Source of the DNA: Alphaproteobacteria bacterium
GTDB taxonomy: Bacteria > Pseudomonadota > Alphaproteobacteria > Bin95
Reading direction: 5' to 3'
Assembly (NCBI GenBank): GCA_030833925.1
Contig: JAURGE010000011.1
Span: 1 to 61,594, forward strand
DNA: 61,594 nt
Shown: positions 1 through 8,992 of the stretch, piece after piece
Layout of the letters: every line of letters starts with the position of its first letter
Numbering within the stretch: position 1 is the first letter of the stretch
Notes under the pieces: generated by a model
Told to the model about the DNA's origin: nothing
Databases searched by the model: none
Seen by the model: the letters and a program-made list of their open reading frames with translations, nothing else
Position numbers and translations under genes: made by a program

Positions 1-785
1 CAAGCCAATTGAGAACCATAAGAGCTCTAGCGCCGGCCGCTTTTGCTTTGGCAGGATTGATTTTTTTTATTGGTGAATTTGCTATCCCACCAGCAGCAAA
101 AACTCTTCGAGCGATGGGGCTAGAACCATTTGCCAAAGTAGCCCAGCCAACCAAAGCGGTTTGGCTGCGCGATGGGAAGGATGTTATTCGGATCAACAAA
201 ATTTCGGATGATGAAAGAGAAATAGAAAATATCACAATTTTTAAGCGCTCCATTGATGGCCTGCTAGCTTTTGAAATCCACGCTAAATCTGCTAATCGCA
301 CCAAAGATGGTTGGAGGCTTAAGAATGCCGAAATACTTGATTTAAGTGACCAAAGTCGCAAATCCGAAGATTATATAAACTGGCCATCAGCGCTCATTCC
401 AGGATCTTTTAGATCACTTGTGGCCCATCCCTCAGAATTAACCCTCTTTGAATTGAGGGCTATCGCCAATGCACCTTCTGTTAGCCCAAAACCAGATTAT
501 TACTACAAACACTGGATACAGCTACGCTATTCCGCACCTGTTTCCTCAGCAATTATGTTGCTTCTAGCCATTCCGTTCGCAGGTTTAATGATGCGAGGTC
601 GCTCTGTTGCGCCACCCTTAGCATTAGGGTTGCTTTCAGGCTTTGCATTTTTTGTTGTTGAAAATTTTTCAACAGTAGCGGCGGAATCTGGAGCAATTGG
701 CCCTTACGCTGGAGCCTGGGGGCCACCGGTGCTGCTACTTCTGATTCTGCTCAGCATGGCTAGCTTTCAGGAACGCCCCGGATGA
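1..785 (+). CDS. LptF/LptG-family lipopolysaccharide export permease, 5'-truncated by the window edge
   Basis: Probable inner-membrane permease of the Lpt system, which moves lipopolysaccharide from the inner membrane to the periplasmic bridge. The reading frame is open to the first base, so the N-terminal transmembrane part lies outside the window; the TTG at 9 is not taken as a start. Visible are one hydrophobic segment, a periplasmic-type beta-rich middle (about residues 40-165) and a C-terminal group of two or three membrane helices, the standard YjgP/YjgQ layout. About 260 residues remain of a usual 360 or so. The last 4 nt overlap the next gene (ATGA), suggesting translational coupling. 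LptG rather than LptF is likely but not certain. Confidence 0.75.
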   Translation, partial: SQLRTIRALAPAAFALAGLIFFIGEFAIPPAAKTLRAMGLEPFAKVAQPTKAVWLRDGKDVIRINKISDDEREIENITIFKRSIDGLLAFEIHAKSANRTKDGWRLKNAEILDLSDQSRKSEDYINWPSALIPGSFRSLVAHPSELTLFELRAIANAPSVSPKPDYYYKHWIQLRYSAPVSSAIMLLLAIPFAGLMMRGRSVAPPLALGLLSGFAFFVVENFSTVAAESGAIGPYAGAWGPPVLLLLILLSMASFQERPG

Positions 786-1753
786 GTACTTCGGTTAAGT
801 TCGGTGCACTGGTTAACCCAACAAGTCGCAGGAACTTGAGGCACCCTCAGGACATTTCTGATCTAGTAGCAAAAGGGGCAATTATTGAAACTCCCGCATC
901 TTTGGAAGAGGTGCCTGCAGCAATCAGCCGACTAACCGCCGCCAAGTTAGACGTCCTTGCAATCAGCGGTGGAGATGGCACCGTTCTAAGAGCTTTGACC
1001 CACATCCTTGCTAACGGCATTTCTGAGAACCAACCTGCCCTCTGTCTCACTCCTGATGGCACAACAAATATGACTGCTGCAGATGTGGGTATGCCATCAA
1101 GCATTAACACCCTGAGTCGAGCCTACGAATTAGCAAAGTCTGGCAAGGGCAGGCTGATCACCCGCCAAACCATACGCCTTGAGGGTGTTACTGATAAAAT
1201 GGGATCAAATGCCCCCCAAATAGGCATGTTCTTTGGTGCTATCGGCATCTGCCGCGCAATTGCATTCTGTCGAACACATTTGCATCGCCGAGGCATAGTT
1301 GGCGGAGTGGCATCTTGGCTTACGTTAACCCCATTGCTTTTAAAAAATGTTCTCTCAAGTAATGAAGATGGCGTACTGGCTGGTTCAGCTATGACTTTAA
1401 ACACCGTTGATAAAAATGGCATCGGGCACGTATTGGATGGATCCTATTCAATTTTAATGGCTTCGACCCTTGAAAGACTGGCACTTGGGGCCAGACCCTT
1501 CTGGGGGGAAGGCTCTGGCCTGCCGATGACTGCCGTTAAAGCGCCACCTCCGAAACTGCTTGCCAATATCGGCCCACTGCTATTTGGAAGAGCTAAGCGG
1601 CCTAAAGAACCTGGTTACATAAGCCTCAAAAACGACTTTTATGAGATTTTTTATACTGGCCAGGTTACTTTAGATGGCGAGCTATACAATGCAGAAGCGG
1701 CTCAACCGATAAGGCTATCAGCAGGTGGTGAAGTAAGGTTTCTAATACCTTGA
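782..1753 (+). CDS. Diacylglycerol kinase-family lipid kinase
   Basis: Member of the DAGK catalytic-domain family, which phosphorylates lipid alcohols such as diacylglycerol with ATP. The nucleotide-binding signature is clear: an N-terminal VNPTS segment, the ISGGDGTVLRAL loop near residue 60 and a TPDGTTN motif near residue 103, all as expected for the family. The length of 323 aa is normal. Its ATG overlaps the stop of the permease gene, and its own stop overlaps the start of the Tam41-like gene, so the three are probably one operon. The lipid substrate cannot be read from the sequence. Phosphatidic acid as the product is an inference strengthened by the downstream neighbour. Confidence 0.8.
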   Translation: MSTSVKFGALVNPTSRRNLRHPQDISDLVAKGAIIETPASLEEVPAAISRLTAAKLDVLAISGGDGTVLRALTHILANGISENQPALCLTPDGTTNMTAADVGMPSSINTLSRAYELAKSGKGRLITRQTIRLEGVTDKMGSNAPQIGMFFGAIGICRAIAFCRTHLHRRGIVGGVASWLTLTPLLLKNVLSSNEDGVLAGSAMTLNTVDKNGIGHVLDGSYSILMASTLERLALGARPFWGEGSGLPMTAVKAPPPKLLANIGPLLFGRAKRPKEPGYISLKNDFYEIFYTGQVTLDGELYNAEAAQPIRLSAGGEVRFLIP

Positions 1754-2628
1754 AAGATATGGACCTAATTGGACTAATCACAGGCGAATTAAAACAGTCG
1801 CCGGAGTCTAATGCGATCGCGCTAGCCCAGGTGGCTCGCGAAAAGATTGGGGGCGTTAAGGCAACTTTGTTTTATGGCTCCTGCCTGAGAGACGGCATAA
1901 CACCTGATGCAATTGCTGACCTATATCTTCTGACAGAGAGCCACACTGCAAGCAGACAAGGTCGATTGGCTCGCTTTTTTAACATTATTCTGCCACCAAA
2001 TGTTGTCTATTTGGAGTGTACGGTTCCTGATGGAAAACTGAGAGCAAAGGCAGCAATACTGACAATTGATCAGTTTACTAGGCTAACAGGAAGTGGGACC
2101 TTCCATAGTTATTTTTGGGCTCGGTTTGCACAACCTGCCAGAATTGTTTGGGCAGAAAACGACTTATTCATAAAAAAGATCGCCAATGCATGTAAATCTG
2201 CAATTTTGACGTTTGCGACTGAGACCCATAATAAACTGCCGGCTAAAAGCGAAGTTTTTTGGACAGAAGGATTTCGGCATACCTACGCTGCCGAACTGCG
2301 CGCTGAGGGTCCTGACCGCCCACACCACATCTATTTTTCCAATAAGCAGCGCTACGATTTTATCTTTGACACGTTAGTTTCAGACCCGCCAGCTTTTAGA
2401 TCCACATTCTATCGTCGTACTTTGAGGTGCTGGCTAGGAAAAATATTATCAGTGGCACGCCTAATAAAAGGCATCTTCACTTTTGAAGGTGGTCTGGATT
2501 ACATCGTTTGGAAAATCGATCGCCATACTGGCGTTAAAGTCGAGATTAAGCCCTGGCATCGACGCTTCCCACTGATTGCCGCCCCAGGACTTGCTTGGAC
2601 TGTTTGGCGCCGTGGTGGATTCAAGTGA
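1750..2628 (+). CDS. Tam41-like nucleotidyltransferase, candidate phosphatidate cytidylyltransferase
   Basis: A 292-residue protein with weak but consistent resemblance to Tam41/Mmp37, the mitochondrial CDP-diacylglycerol synthase with a nucleotidyltransferase fold. By eye I see a YGSCLRDG loop near residue 43 followed by an acidic ADLYLL strand, then a PPNVVYLE segment, a KAAILTID strand, and an Ala-Arg-Phe-Ala-Gln-Pro-Ala-Arg motif, in the same order as in Tam41. Translation probably starts at TTG 1750, overlapping the previous stop; ATG 1759 is the alternative. Sitting directly behind a diacylglycerol kinase gene fits a route from diacylglycerol through phosphatidate to CDP-diacylglycerol. 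The function is an inference; the family call needs a profile search. Confidence 0.5.
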   Translation: MKDMDLIGLITGELKQSPESNAIALAQVAREKIGGVKATLFYGSCLRDGITPDAIADLYLLTESHTASRQGRLARFFNIILPPNVVYLECTVPDGKLRAKAAILTIDQFTRLTGSGTFHSYFWARFAQPARIVWAENDLFIKKIANACKSAILTFATETHNKLPAKSEVFWTEGFRHTYAAELRAEGPDRPHHIYFSNKQRYDFIFDTLVSDPPAFRSTFYRRTLRCWLGKILSVARLIKGIFTFEGGLDYIVWKIDRHTGVKVEIKPWHRRFPLIAAPGLAWTVWRRGGFK

Positions 2629-2704
2629 CGCGACTCGCAGGCTTAAGCTATATCAAGTGCTCGAAACTCAACCAGCAACGACATTGTCAGGTTTTTAGCC
2701 AAAA

Positions 2705-3373
2705 ATGCCGACGCTCCACCACCTACCACTTTCGCCTTTCTGTCGAAAAGTAAGGATCACGCTTGGCGAAAAATCTTTACCAATCGAGCTACGGGAACAG
2801 CGAGTTTGGGATAGACGCCAAGACTTTCTGGCACTTAATCCTGCGGGAAAAGTTCCTGTCTTGGAGATGGAGAATGGTATTGTGTTCTCAGAGTCCCAAG
2901 CCATCTGTGAACTTCTGGAAGAGATGGTTCCTTCACCATCACTTTTGGGAACGACCGCGGAAACTAGAGCGGAAACTCGGCGCCTCGTCGCGTGGTTCGA
3001 CGATAAGTTCTATCACGACGTAACTCGGAACGTTTACGGTGAAAAAGTTTTGCGCCGTCAAATTGGTGGCGGCGCCCCGGACTCAGTTGCAATGAGAGCT
3101 GGTCGAGCCAACATCGCTCACCACTTCAATTATATTGCGTGGTTGTGCGACCGGCGAACATGGCTAGCTGGAGACAGTTTTACCCTTGCCGATATAACAG
3201 CGGGAGCTCACATATCAGTCCTCGATTTTCTCGGTGACATTGACTGGGATCGGTTTGAAGGCGCGAAACTTTGGTATCAGCGAATTAAATCACGCCCCAG
3301 CTTTAGGCCACTTCTGGCCGACCGCGTTAATGGCTTCCAGCCACCATCTCACTACGCCAACCTCGATTTTTGA
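2705..3373 (+). CDS. Glutathione S-transferase family protein
   Basis: A 222-residue protein with the two-domain GST layout. The thioredoxin-like N-terminus carries SPFCRKVRI at the glutathione-site helix, the cis-proline KVPVLE and the ESQAICELLEE segment that binds the gamma-glutamyl part. The helical C-terminal domain has the FTLADITAGAHISVLDFLG motif. Such proteins conjugate or reduce electrophiles with glutathione in the cytosol; the substrate is unknown. There is no strong ribosome-binding site before the ATG. It lies between the lipid operon and dnaE and is probably transcribed on its own. Confidence 0.85.
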   Translation: MPTLHHLPLSPFCRKVRITLGEKSLPIELREQRVWDRRQDFLALNPAGKVPVLEMENGIVFSESQAICELLEEMVPSPSLLGTTAETRAETRRLVAWFDDKFYHDVTRNVYGEKVLRRQIGGGAPDSVAMRAGRANIAHHFNYIAWLCDRRTWLAGDSFTLADITAGAHISVLDFLGDIDWDRFEGAKLWYQRIKSRPSFRPLLADRVNGFQPPSHYANLDF

Positions 3374-3436
3374 GTTCATCTTCCAAAGACTACCTGAAGT
3401 AATACAGCCAGGTTAAAGTAGGAGGTGGAGATTGCT

Positions 3437-6400
3437 ATGACCCACGCCGAATTCGTCCACTTGCGAGTGCGTTCAGCCTATTCATTACTGGATGGAGCTC
3501 TTCATGCGCCCGACATAGTTGATCTGGCAAAGGCTGAAAATATGCCAGCGCTCGCAGTGGTTGATAATCGCAACCTGTTTGGCGCCCTAGAATTTGCCAT
3601 GAAGGCAGCAGGATCAGGCATTCAGCCAATAACTGGCGTCATTTTGCCAATTTCACGTGATCAATCTGAAATAAGCGCTTCGCAACGTCGACCACCGGCA
3701 GATGACCTAGTGCTGTTAGCCCAAGACCAGACTGGCTATGGCAACCTTATGAAATTGGTTTCCAATTCATTTCTGTCTAGCGCCGCGGAATATGAGCCAG
3801 AAATTGAGCTAGACAAACTCAAAGGCCATACAGATGGACTGATAGCGCTCACAGGCGGGCCCAGTGGGGCGGTCGATAGGTTAGTTAATGAAAATCAAAT
3901 AAATCATGCCCGAAAGTGCTTGGAACAGCTCAAAACATTATTTCCTGATCGCCTTTACGTTGAAATTCAGCGGCTTGGTTTACCAGGCGAAAGTGACGCT
4001 GAGCAAAAACTGATAGACCTTGCATACACGCTTAATCTGCCAATAGTTGGAACGAACGATGTGCGATTTGGCTCAGCAGAAATGCACGAAGCACATGATG
4101 CACTGCTGGCGATTGCCGATGGTCGGCGCTTAGAGGATACCGACAGACGCCGCTCCTCAGAAAATTTTCGCTTTAAATCAGCTGCAGAAATGATTTCTCT
4201 TTTCTCGGATATTCCAGAAGCGATAACAAATACCTTAGTAATCGCTCAGCGTTGCGCCGTGATGCCAGAACCACGGGATCCTATTTTGCCGGGGTTTGAA
4301 ACTGAAGCAGGACGAAATGAAGCTGAAGAGTTAAAGGCTCAGGCACAAAAAGGGCTCACCGCACGTCTAGCCTCAATGAAAATAGATGAAAAAAAGCGAG
4401 CCGTTTACCAGGAACGCCTTACGTACGAACTAGGTGTGATCATCCAAATGGGGTTCCCCGGTTACTTTTTAATCGTTGCGGAATTCATCCAATGGGCTAA
4501 GGCCGCAGGTATTCCCGTAGGACCTGGACGTGGCTCTGGAGCAGGATCGGTAGTTGCGTGGGCACTAACAATTACGGACCTCGACCCACTTCAATTTGAT
4601 CTATTATTTGAGCGTTTTTTGAATCCAGAACGAGTGTCAATGCCAGATTTTGACATCGACTTCTGTCAAGAACGACGTGATGAGGTAATAGCCCATGTTC
4701 AGCAGAAATATGGTCGAGATAAAGTCGCGCAGATAATAACTTTTGGTAAACTTCAAGCACGCGCAGTACTCAGAGATGTTGGCCGTGTTCTGGGAATGCC
4801 GTACGGACAGGTAGACCGGATATGCAAACTTGTCCCGAATAATCCAGCCAATCCTGTAACACTAGGTCAAGCAATCGACGGTGAACCCGCTCTGCAAGAA
4901 ATGCGCAGGACGGACGAGCAGGTCAGTACATTGATTAATATAGCATTGAAATTGGAGGGGCTTTACCGGAACACCTCTACCCACGCCGCCGGCGTAGTTA
5001 TAGGGGACCGTCCACTTGATGAGTTGGTCGCCCTTTATCGCGACCCACGCTCGGATATGCCTGTCACACAGTTTAATATGAAGTCGGTGGAAACGGCTGG
5101 CCTGGTAAAATTTGACTTCTTAGGTCTGAAGACGCTCACGGTAATAACCGACGCGGTTAAACTTCTTCAGGATCGAGGCATTACACTTAACATTGATGGT
5201 ATCCCGTTAGACGACAAAAATTCGTTTGACCTTATGGCTAGCGGAAATACTGCTGGTGTTTTCCAACTTGAAGGTTCGGGCATGCGAGACATGCTCAAGC
5301 GACTTAAGCCAAACAGGTTCGAAGACATCATTGCCGTTGTGGCCCTATATCGTCCTGGTCCGATGGACAATATTCCCAGCTACATCGCCCGTAAGCACGG
5401 GGCCGAACCAGTGACCTATCCTCACCCTATACTCCAGCCAATACTAGAAGAGACTTACGGGATTATCATTTACCAAGAGCAAGTCATGCAAATTGCCCAA
5501 GTGCTTGCGGGATACAGCCTTGGAAGTGCTGACCTCTTACGCCGCGCCATGGGGAAAAAGATCAAAACTGAAATGGCTGCTCAACGTGAGATCTTCGTTA
5601 ACGGTGCCGTTGAGCGTGGCGTGGATGAAACAAAAGCAAGCGAGATCTTTGATCTCGTGGATAAATTTGCGGGCTACGGCTTCAATAAAAGCCACGCCGC
5701 CGCCTACGCGCTCGTCGCCTACCAGACGGCATATCTTAAGGCAAACCACCCAGTTGAATTCATCGCAGCATCGATGACTCACGATATGCAGAATACAGAT
5801 AAACTAGGCCTATTTCGAAGAGAATTGGATCGTTTGGGATCCCCCCTATTACCGCCGGACGTAAATGCCTCCTCCCACATGTTCACTGTTGAAAAGGATA
5901 AAAAAAATAAGCTTGGGGTTCGATACGCTCTTGGCGCAATTAGGAACGTAGGACGTCCCGCTGCATTGGCTTTAGTGGATGCTCGAGCTGATGGGCCTTT
6001 TAAGAATTTGTCGGACCTTGCAGCCCGACTAGATGCGGGTCGAATAAACAAACGACAAATTGAGGCCCTAGCGCGCGCTGGTGCGTTCGACCAGTTAGAG
6101 ACAAATAGAGCTCGCGTCTTTGGTGGTGCGGAAGCAATCACACGCGCAGCACAAGCTGCTGCGGAGGATAGGACAAGCAATCAATCTAATCTTTTTGGCG
6201 AGAGAGAGGCCTCACCATTTCTTCGTCTTCCCGAAACCAGTGCATGGAGCGACGCAGAACAGCTTTCTAACGAACTAGAAGCAATTGGCATGTACCTATC
6301 TGCCCATCCATTGGATGCATATCAAACACATATGAAAAGGCTTGGTGTAACGAACATAGCCGACTTACTAAAAAATGGCCCCCCTCCGTCAACTCGGCGC

Positions 6401-6919
6401 AATCAGGAATATGGCAACTACAATCGCGGCGCTGAAGCCAATTGCCGTATTGCCGCTACCCAGCTCGCTAGGCAAGAACGGACTTCCTCTCGGGGCAGTC
6501 GCTATGCTTTCATTCAACTTTCAGATGCCACTGGTGTTATTGAAGCAACTGCATTCTCTGAGGTTCTATCAACGTCTCGGGAGCTGCTCGATTCTGGCCG
6601 TCCTTTACTCCTTGGGGTGGATGCAAGGCTGGGAGATAGCGGTTTACGTGTTGGTATCACGAGTGTTCGTGATTTAGAGGAGGCCGTTGCAGATGCAGGC
6701 CGTGAGTTAGTTGTTCACGTTGACGGGCCAGTGGCGTTTGACTCCATTTCAACAATTCTGAAGGGTGAGAAACCTGGTCGCGCAACCGTTCGCCTACTTT
6801 TAGAAGTTGATCCAACTAGGGAAATTTCAGTCGAACTAAAAAGAAAGATTGCTCTATCACCGGCTACTGCTCAGGCTATGAAATCACTCCCTGGGGTGAT
6901 TGACGCAAGAATGGAATAG
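3437..6919 (+). CDS. dnaE: DNA polymerase III alpha subunit
   Basis: The replicative DNA polymerase, 1160 aa, the usual DnaE1 size. In order it has an N-terminal PHP domain, the C-family polymerase core (GPGRGSGAGS near residue 366; catalytic aspartates in PDFDIDF, D404 and D406), the helix-hairpin-helix region (INKRQIEALARAGAFD) and a C-terminal OB-fold. I place the start at ATG 3437 because an AGGAGG-type ribosome-binding site lies about 9 nt upstream; an in-frame GTG at 3425 would put the start inside that site. The PHP domain looks inactive: the HLRVHS-type histidine is Arg12 and the TDH-type motif reads VVDNRN, so proofreading presumably rests on a separate epsilon subunit. Confidence 0.97.
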   Translation: MTHAEFVHLRVRSAYSLLDGALHAPDIVDLAKAENMPALAVVDNRNLFGALEFAMKAAGSGIQPITGVILPISRDQSEISASQRRPPADDLVLLAQDQTGYGNLMKLVSNSFLSSAAEYEPEIELDKLKGHTDGLIALTGGPSGAVDRLVNENQINHARKCLEQLKTLFPDRLYVEIQRLGLPGESDAEQKLIDLAYTLNLPIVGTNDVRFGSAEMHEAHDALLAIADGRRLEDTDRRRSSENFRFKSAAEMISLFSDIPEAITNTLVIAQRCAVMPEPRDPILPGFETEAGRNEAEELKAQAQKGLTARLASMKIDEKKRAVYQERLTYELGVIIQMGFPGYFLIVAEFIQWAKAAGIPVGPGRGSGAGSVVAWALTITDLDPLQFDLLFERFLNPERVSMPDFDIDFCQERRDEVIAHVQQKYGRDKVAQIITFGKLQARAVLRDVGRVLGMPYGQVDRICKLVPNNPANPVTLGQAIDGEPALQEMRRTDEQVSTLINIALKLEGLYRNTSTHAAGVVIGDRPLDELVALYRDPRSDMPVTQFNMKSVETAGLVKFDFLGLKTLTVITDAVKLLQDRGITLNIDGIPLDDKNSFDLMASGNTAGVFQLEGSGMRDMLKRLKPNRFEDIIAVVALYRPGPMDNIPSYIARKHGAEPVTYPHPILQPILEETYGIIIYQEQVMQIAQVLAGYSLGSADLLRRAMGKKIKTEMAAQREIFVNGAVERGVDETKASEIFDLVDKFAGYGFNKSHAAAYALVAYQTAYLKANHPVEFIAASMTHDMQNTDKLGLFRRELDRLGSPLLPPDVNASSHMFTVEKDKKNKLGVRYALGAIRNVGRPAALALVDARADGPFKNLSDLAARLDAGRINKRQIEALARAGAFDQLETNRARVFGGAEAITRAAQAAAEDRTSNQSNLFGEREASPFLRLPETSAWSDAEQLSNELEAIGMYLSAHPLDAYQTHMKRLGVTNIADLLKNGPPPSTRRNQEYGNYNRGAEANCRIAATQLARQERTSSRGSRYAFIQLSDATGVIEATAFSEVLSTSRELLDSGRPLLLGVDARLGDSGLRVGITSVRDLEEAVADAGRELVVHVDGPVAFDSISTILKGEKPGRATVRLLLEVDPTREISVELKRKIALSPATAQAMKSLPGVIDARME

Positions 6920-7065
6920 CTGCCGCACACCACTTTTCAGGAAACGCAATCCAGGCTTCAGTAAAAATCTAATTGACTAACCACAAATACTAGCCAGTCG
7001 GGTCATTGCATCCGTCGCTGCGGTGCTCATACTGCGATGGCATCTAATAATCTGGGCTCCGCTCC

Positions 7066-8145
7066 ATGCGTATATTCATGGCTAATCTTCTTCGGCGACA
7101 AATTGAGGCTGTTCTTGCTGCCTGGGGCCTTCCCGAACAAAGGCGCCGACTGATGTCTAGTCTAATGATCGAGGCCGATTTGAGAGGAATTGATAGTCAC
7201 GGAATTGGAATGCTGCCTCACTACGAGGCAAGGCGGCTCGCGGGGCTTGTCTTCCCTGATGCTGAACCCAAAGTCGTAACTGACAATCCGGCATTCTGCA
7301 TAATTGATGCTGGTCATGGACTTGGACATGCAGCAGGTTCAATGGCTATGGGGATGGCTATTGAAAAAGCAAAAAATACTGCCGTCGGACTTGGTCTTGT
7401 CCGTCGCTCAAATCACTATGGAGCTGCTGGAGTATACGCAACCATGGCAAGTGATCAGGGGCTGATCGGCATAAGTATGACAGGGACAAGTCAACGATCA
7501 ATCGTGCCAACCTTTGCAAAAGAACCAATGTATTCCACCAATCCTATTGCCTGCGCTGTTCCCGCAGGCGATCGACCTGCGTTCGTTTTAGATATGGCGA
7601 CATCGACTGTTGCTGTGGGCAAACTTGATATCTATCGACGACTTGGAAAGTCCTTACCGGAAGGTTGGGCTCTTGACGAGAATGGTGGCATCAGAACCGA
7701 CGCCCAGGCGGCCTTTGATGCCAGACCACGCCGGATGACACCTTTGGGTGGCGACAGAGAGAGAGGAAGCCATAAGGGATATGGCCTCGCCATTATGGTC
7801 GATATTCTTTCAAGTGTACTGACCGGTTCTTGGTTTGGTGCGCATGACCTCAAAACAGGAAAAACTGGAAAGCATCACAATATAGGCAGTTTCTTTCTTG
7901 CAATTGACCCTGATTTTTTTCGCGATGAGGGCGCTAATTTTGCGGAAGATATGGAGTCACTGATCGAGACATTGAAAGCCACACCTCCCGTTGATGAATC
8001 TCAGCCTGTAATGGTTGCAGGCGAACCAGAACAGATTGCTAAAGCAAAACGTGAAAAAGAGGGCATCCCTATTTCTGACACTTTGCTGGAGGAACTGCGC
8101 AAAGCTTCCGAAACTAGCGGCGCTGCTTATCTTCTCGGAAATTGA
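7066..8145 (+). CDS. Ldh family oxidoreductase (malate/L-lactate/sulfolactate dehydrogenase type)
   Basis: NAD(P)-dependent 2-hydroxyacid dehydrogenase of the family typified by malate/L-lactate, ureidoglycolate and sulfolactate dehydrogenases, distinct from Rossmann-type LDH. Family marks are ADLRGIDSHGI near residue 40, the RRSNHYGAAGVYA stretch with the catalytic-histidine region, a STNPIACAVPAG segment and KGYGLAIMVDILS. At 359 aa it has normal length. The start may be ATG 7066 or ATG 7078; neither has a convincing ribosome-binding site. It opens a run of seven same-strand genes with small gaps (to 12355) that looks catabolic. Its substrate is not determinable from sequence. Confidence 0.85.
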   Translation: MRIFMANLLRRQIEAVLAAWGLPEQRRRLMSSLMIEADLRGIDSHGIGMLPHYEARRLAGLVFPDAEPKVVTDNPAFCIIDAGHGLGHAAGSMAMGMAIEKAKNTAVGLGLVRRSNHYGAAGVYATMASDQGLIGISMTGTSQRSIVPTFAKEPMYSTNPIACAVPAGDRPAFVLDMATSTVAVGKLDIYRRLGKSLPEGWALDENGGIRTDAQAAFDARPRRMTPLGGDRERGSHKGYGLAIMVDILSSVLTGSWFGAHDLKTGKTGKHHNIGSFFLAIDPDFFRDEGANFAEDMESLIETLKATPPVDESQPVMVAGEPEQIAKAKREKEGIPISDTLLEELRKASETSGAAYLLGN

Positions 8146-8146
8146 A

Positions 8147-8992
8147 ATGATGTTCTCAGAATTAGAAGAGATAGAAAGAGCTAGCACCCTTTTCGAAAGC
8201 CAACACAAACACGGCAAGATAGTCTCACGGATTTGGGGTACCCAGAACGTTGGGGCTGGCACGATTGTGCTGCTTCACGGGAGTTTTGGTGCTTGGTCAC
8301 ACTGGGCAAAAAATATCAGAAGGCTTGCACATTCTAGAAAAGTTGTAGCAATCGATTTACCAGGAATGGGTGATAGTGACCAACCTCCTGATCCAATATC
8401 AGCGGACTCTATGGGGAAGCTTGTTGCCGAGAGCATCGAACAAATACTCAGTCCTAAAGAAGTTTTTCAGCTTGTTGGGTTTTCATTTGGTGGAATTGTC
8501 GGTGGTCAGTCGGCCCTAATTCTCGAAGATCGTATCGATCGGTTTGTGGTAATTGGTTCGAACGCACTCGACCTACCAATTGATGACCGTGCTCCACTCA
8601 TGAAACCATCAAGTCTGATGACTGATAATGAGCTAAGAGAGGTACATCGACATAACCTTGGCGTGTTCATGTTTGGCAATAATGCCAAGATCGATGACAT
8701 GGCTTTAGATTTGCAGACAATAAACACAAGGAAAGCTCGAACGCGCAGCGGACTAATCCCACAAGGCGGAAGTCTTAAGGAAGCCTTGAAGAAAATGAGG
8801 ATCCCTGTCCGCGGAATCTGGGGAGAAAAGGATGCTACTGCCGGGCGTTTTCTTAACGAAAGGCGACAACTTTTCGAGGCCCTCCCGCATTGCCAAGCCT
8901 TTACAGTCATTCCTGGCGCAGGCCATTGGGCAGCTTATGAAGAACCAGATAAAGTTAACGCGATACTGTTAGAAAAGGGCCCACATCGATGA
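8147..8992 (+). CDS. Alpha/beta hydrolase
   Basis: Serine hydrolase of the alpha/beta fold, 281 aa. The nucleophile elbow reads VGFSFGG, the oxyanion region LLHGSFGAW, the acidic strand IDLPGMGDSD and the catalytic histidine lies in GAGHWAAYEEP close to the C-terminus. I start it at ATG 8147, two bases after the stop of the dehydrogenase gene. The frame stays open upstream to 8015, but that stretch is inside the previous gene and lacks hydrolase features. Its stop overlaps the next ATG by 4 nt. It could cleave esters, lactones or ring-cleavage products; context favours a catabolic role. Confidence 0.85.
   Translation: MMFSELEEIERASTLFESQHKHGKIVSRIWGTQNVGAGTIVLLHGSFGAWSHWAKNIRRLAHSRKVVAIDLPGMGDSDQPPDPISADSMGKLVAESIEQILSPKEVFQLVGFSFGGIVGGQSALILEDRIDRFVVIGSNALDLPIDDRAPLMKPSSLMTDNELREVHRHNLGVFMFGNNAKIDDMALDLQTINTRKARTRSGLIPQGGSLKEALKKMRIPVRGIWGEKDATAGRFLNERRQLFEALPHCQAFTVIPGAGHWAAYEEPDKVNAILLEKGPHR

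Noticed and set aside
5779..6180. Minus-strand open frame of 133 codons inside dnaE
   Set aside because: It is a shadow of dnaE codon usage, with low-complexity alanine/arginine/serine sequence and no ribosome-binding site.
8015..8146. N-terminal extension of the alpha/beta hydrolase
   Set aside because: It lies inside the Ldh gene in another frame and has no hydrolase features; ATG 8147 gives a normal N-terminus.
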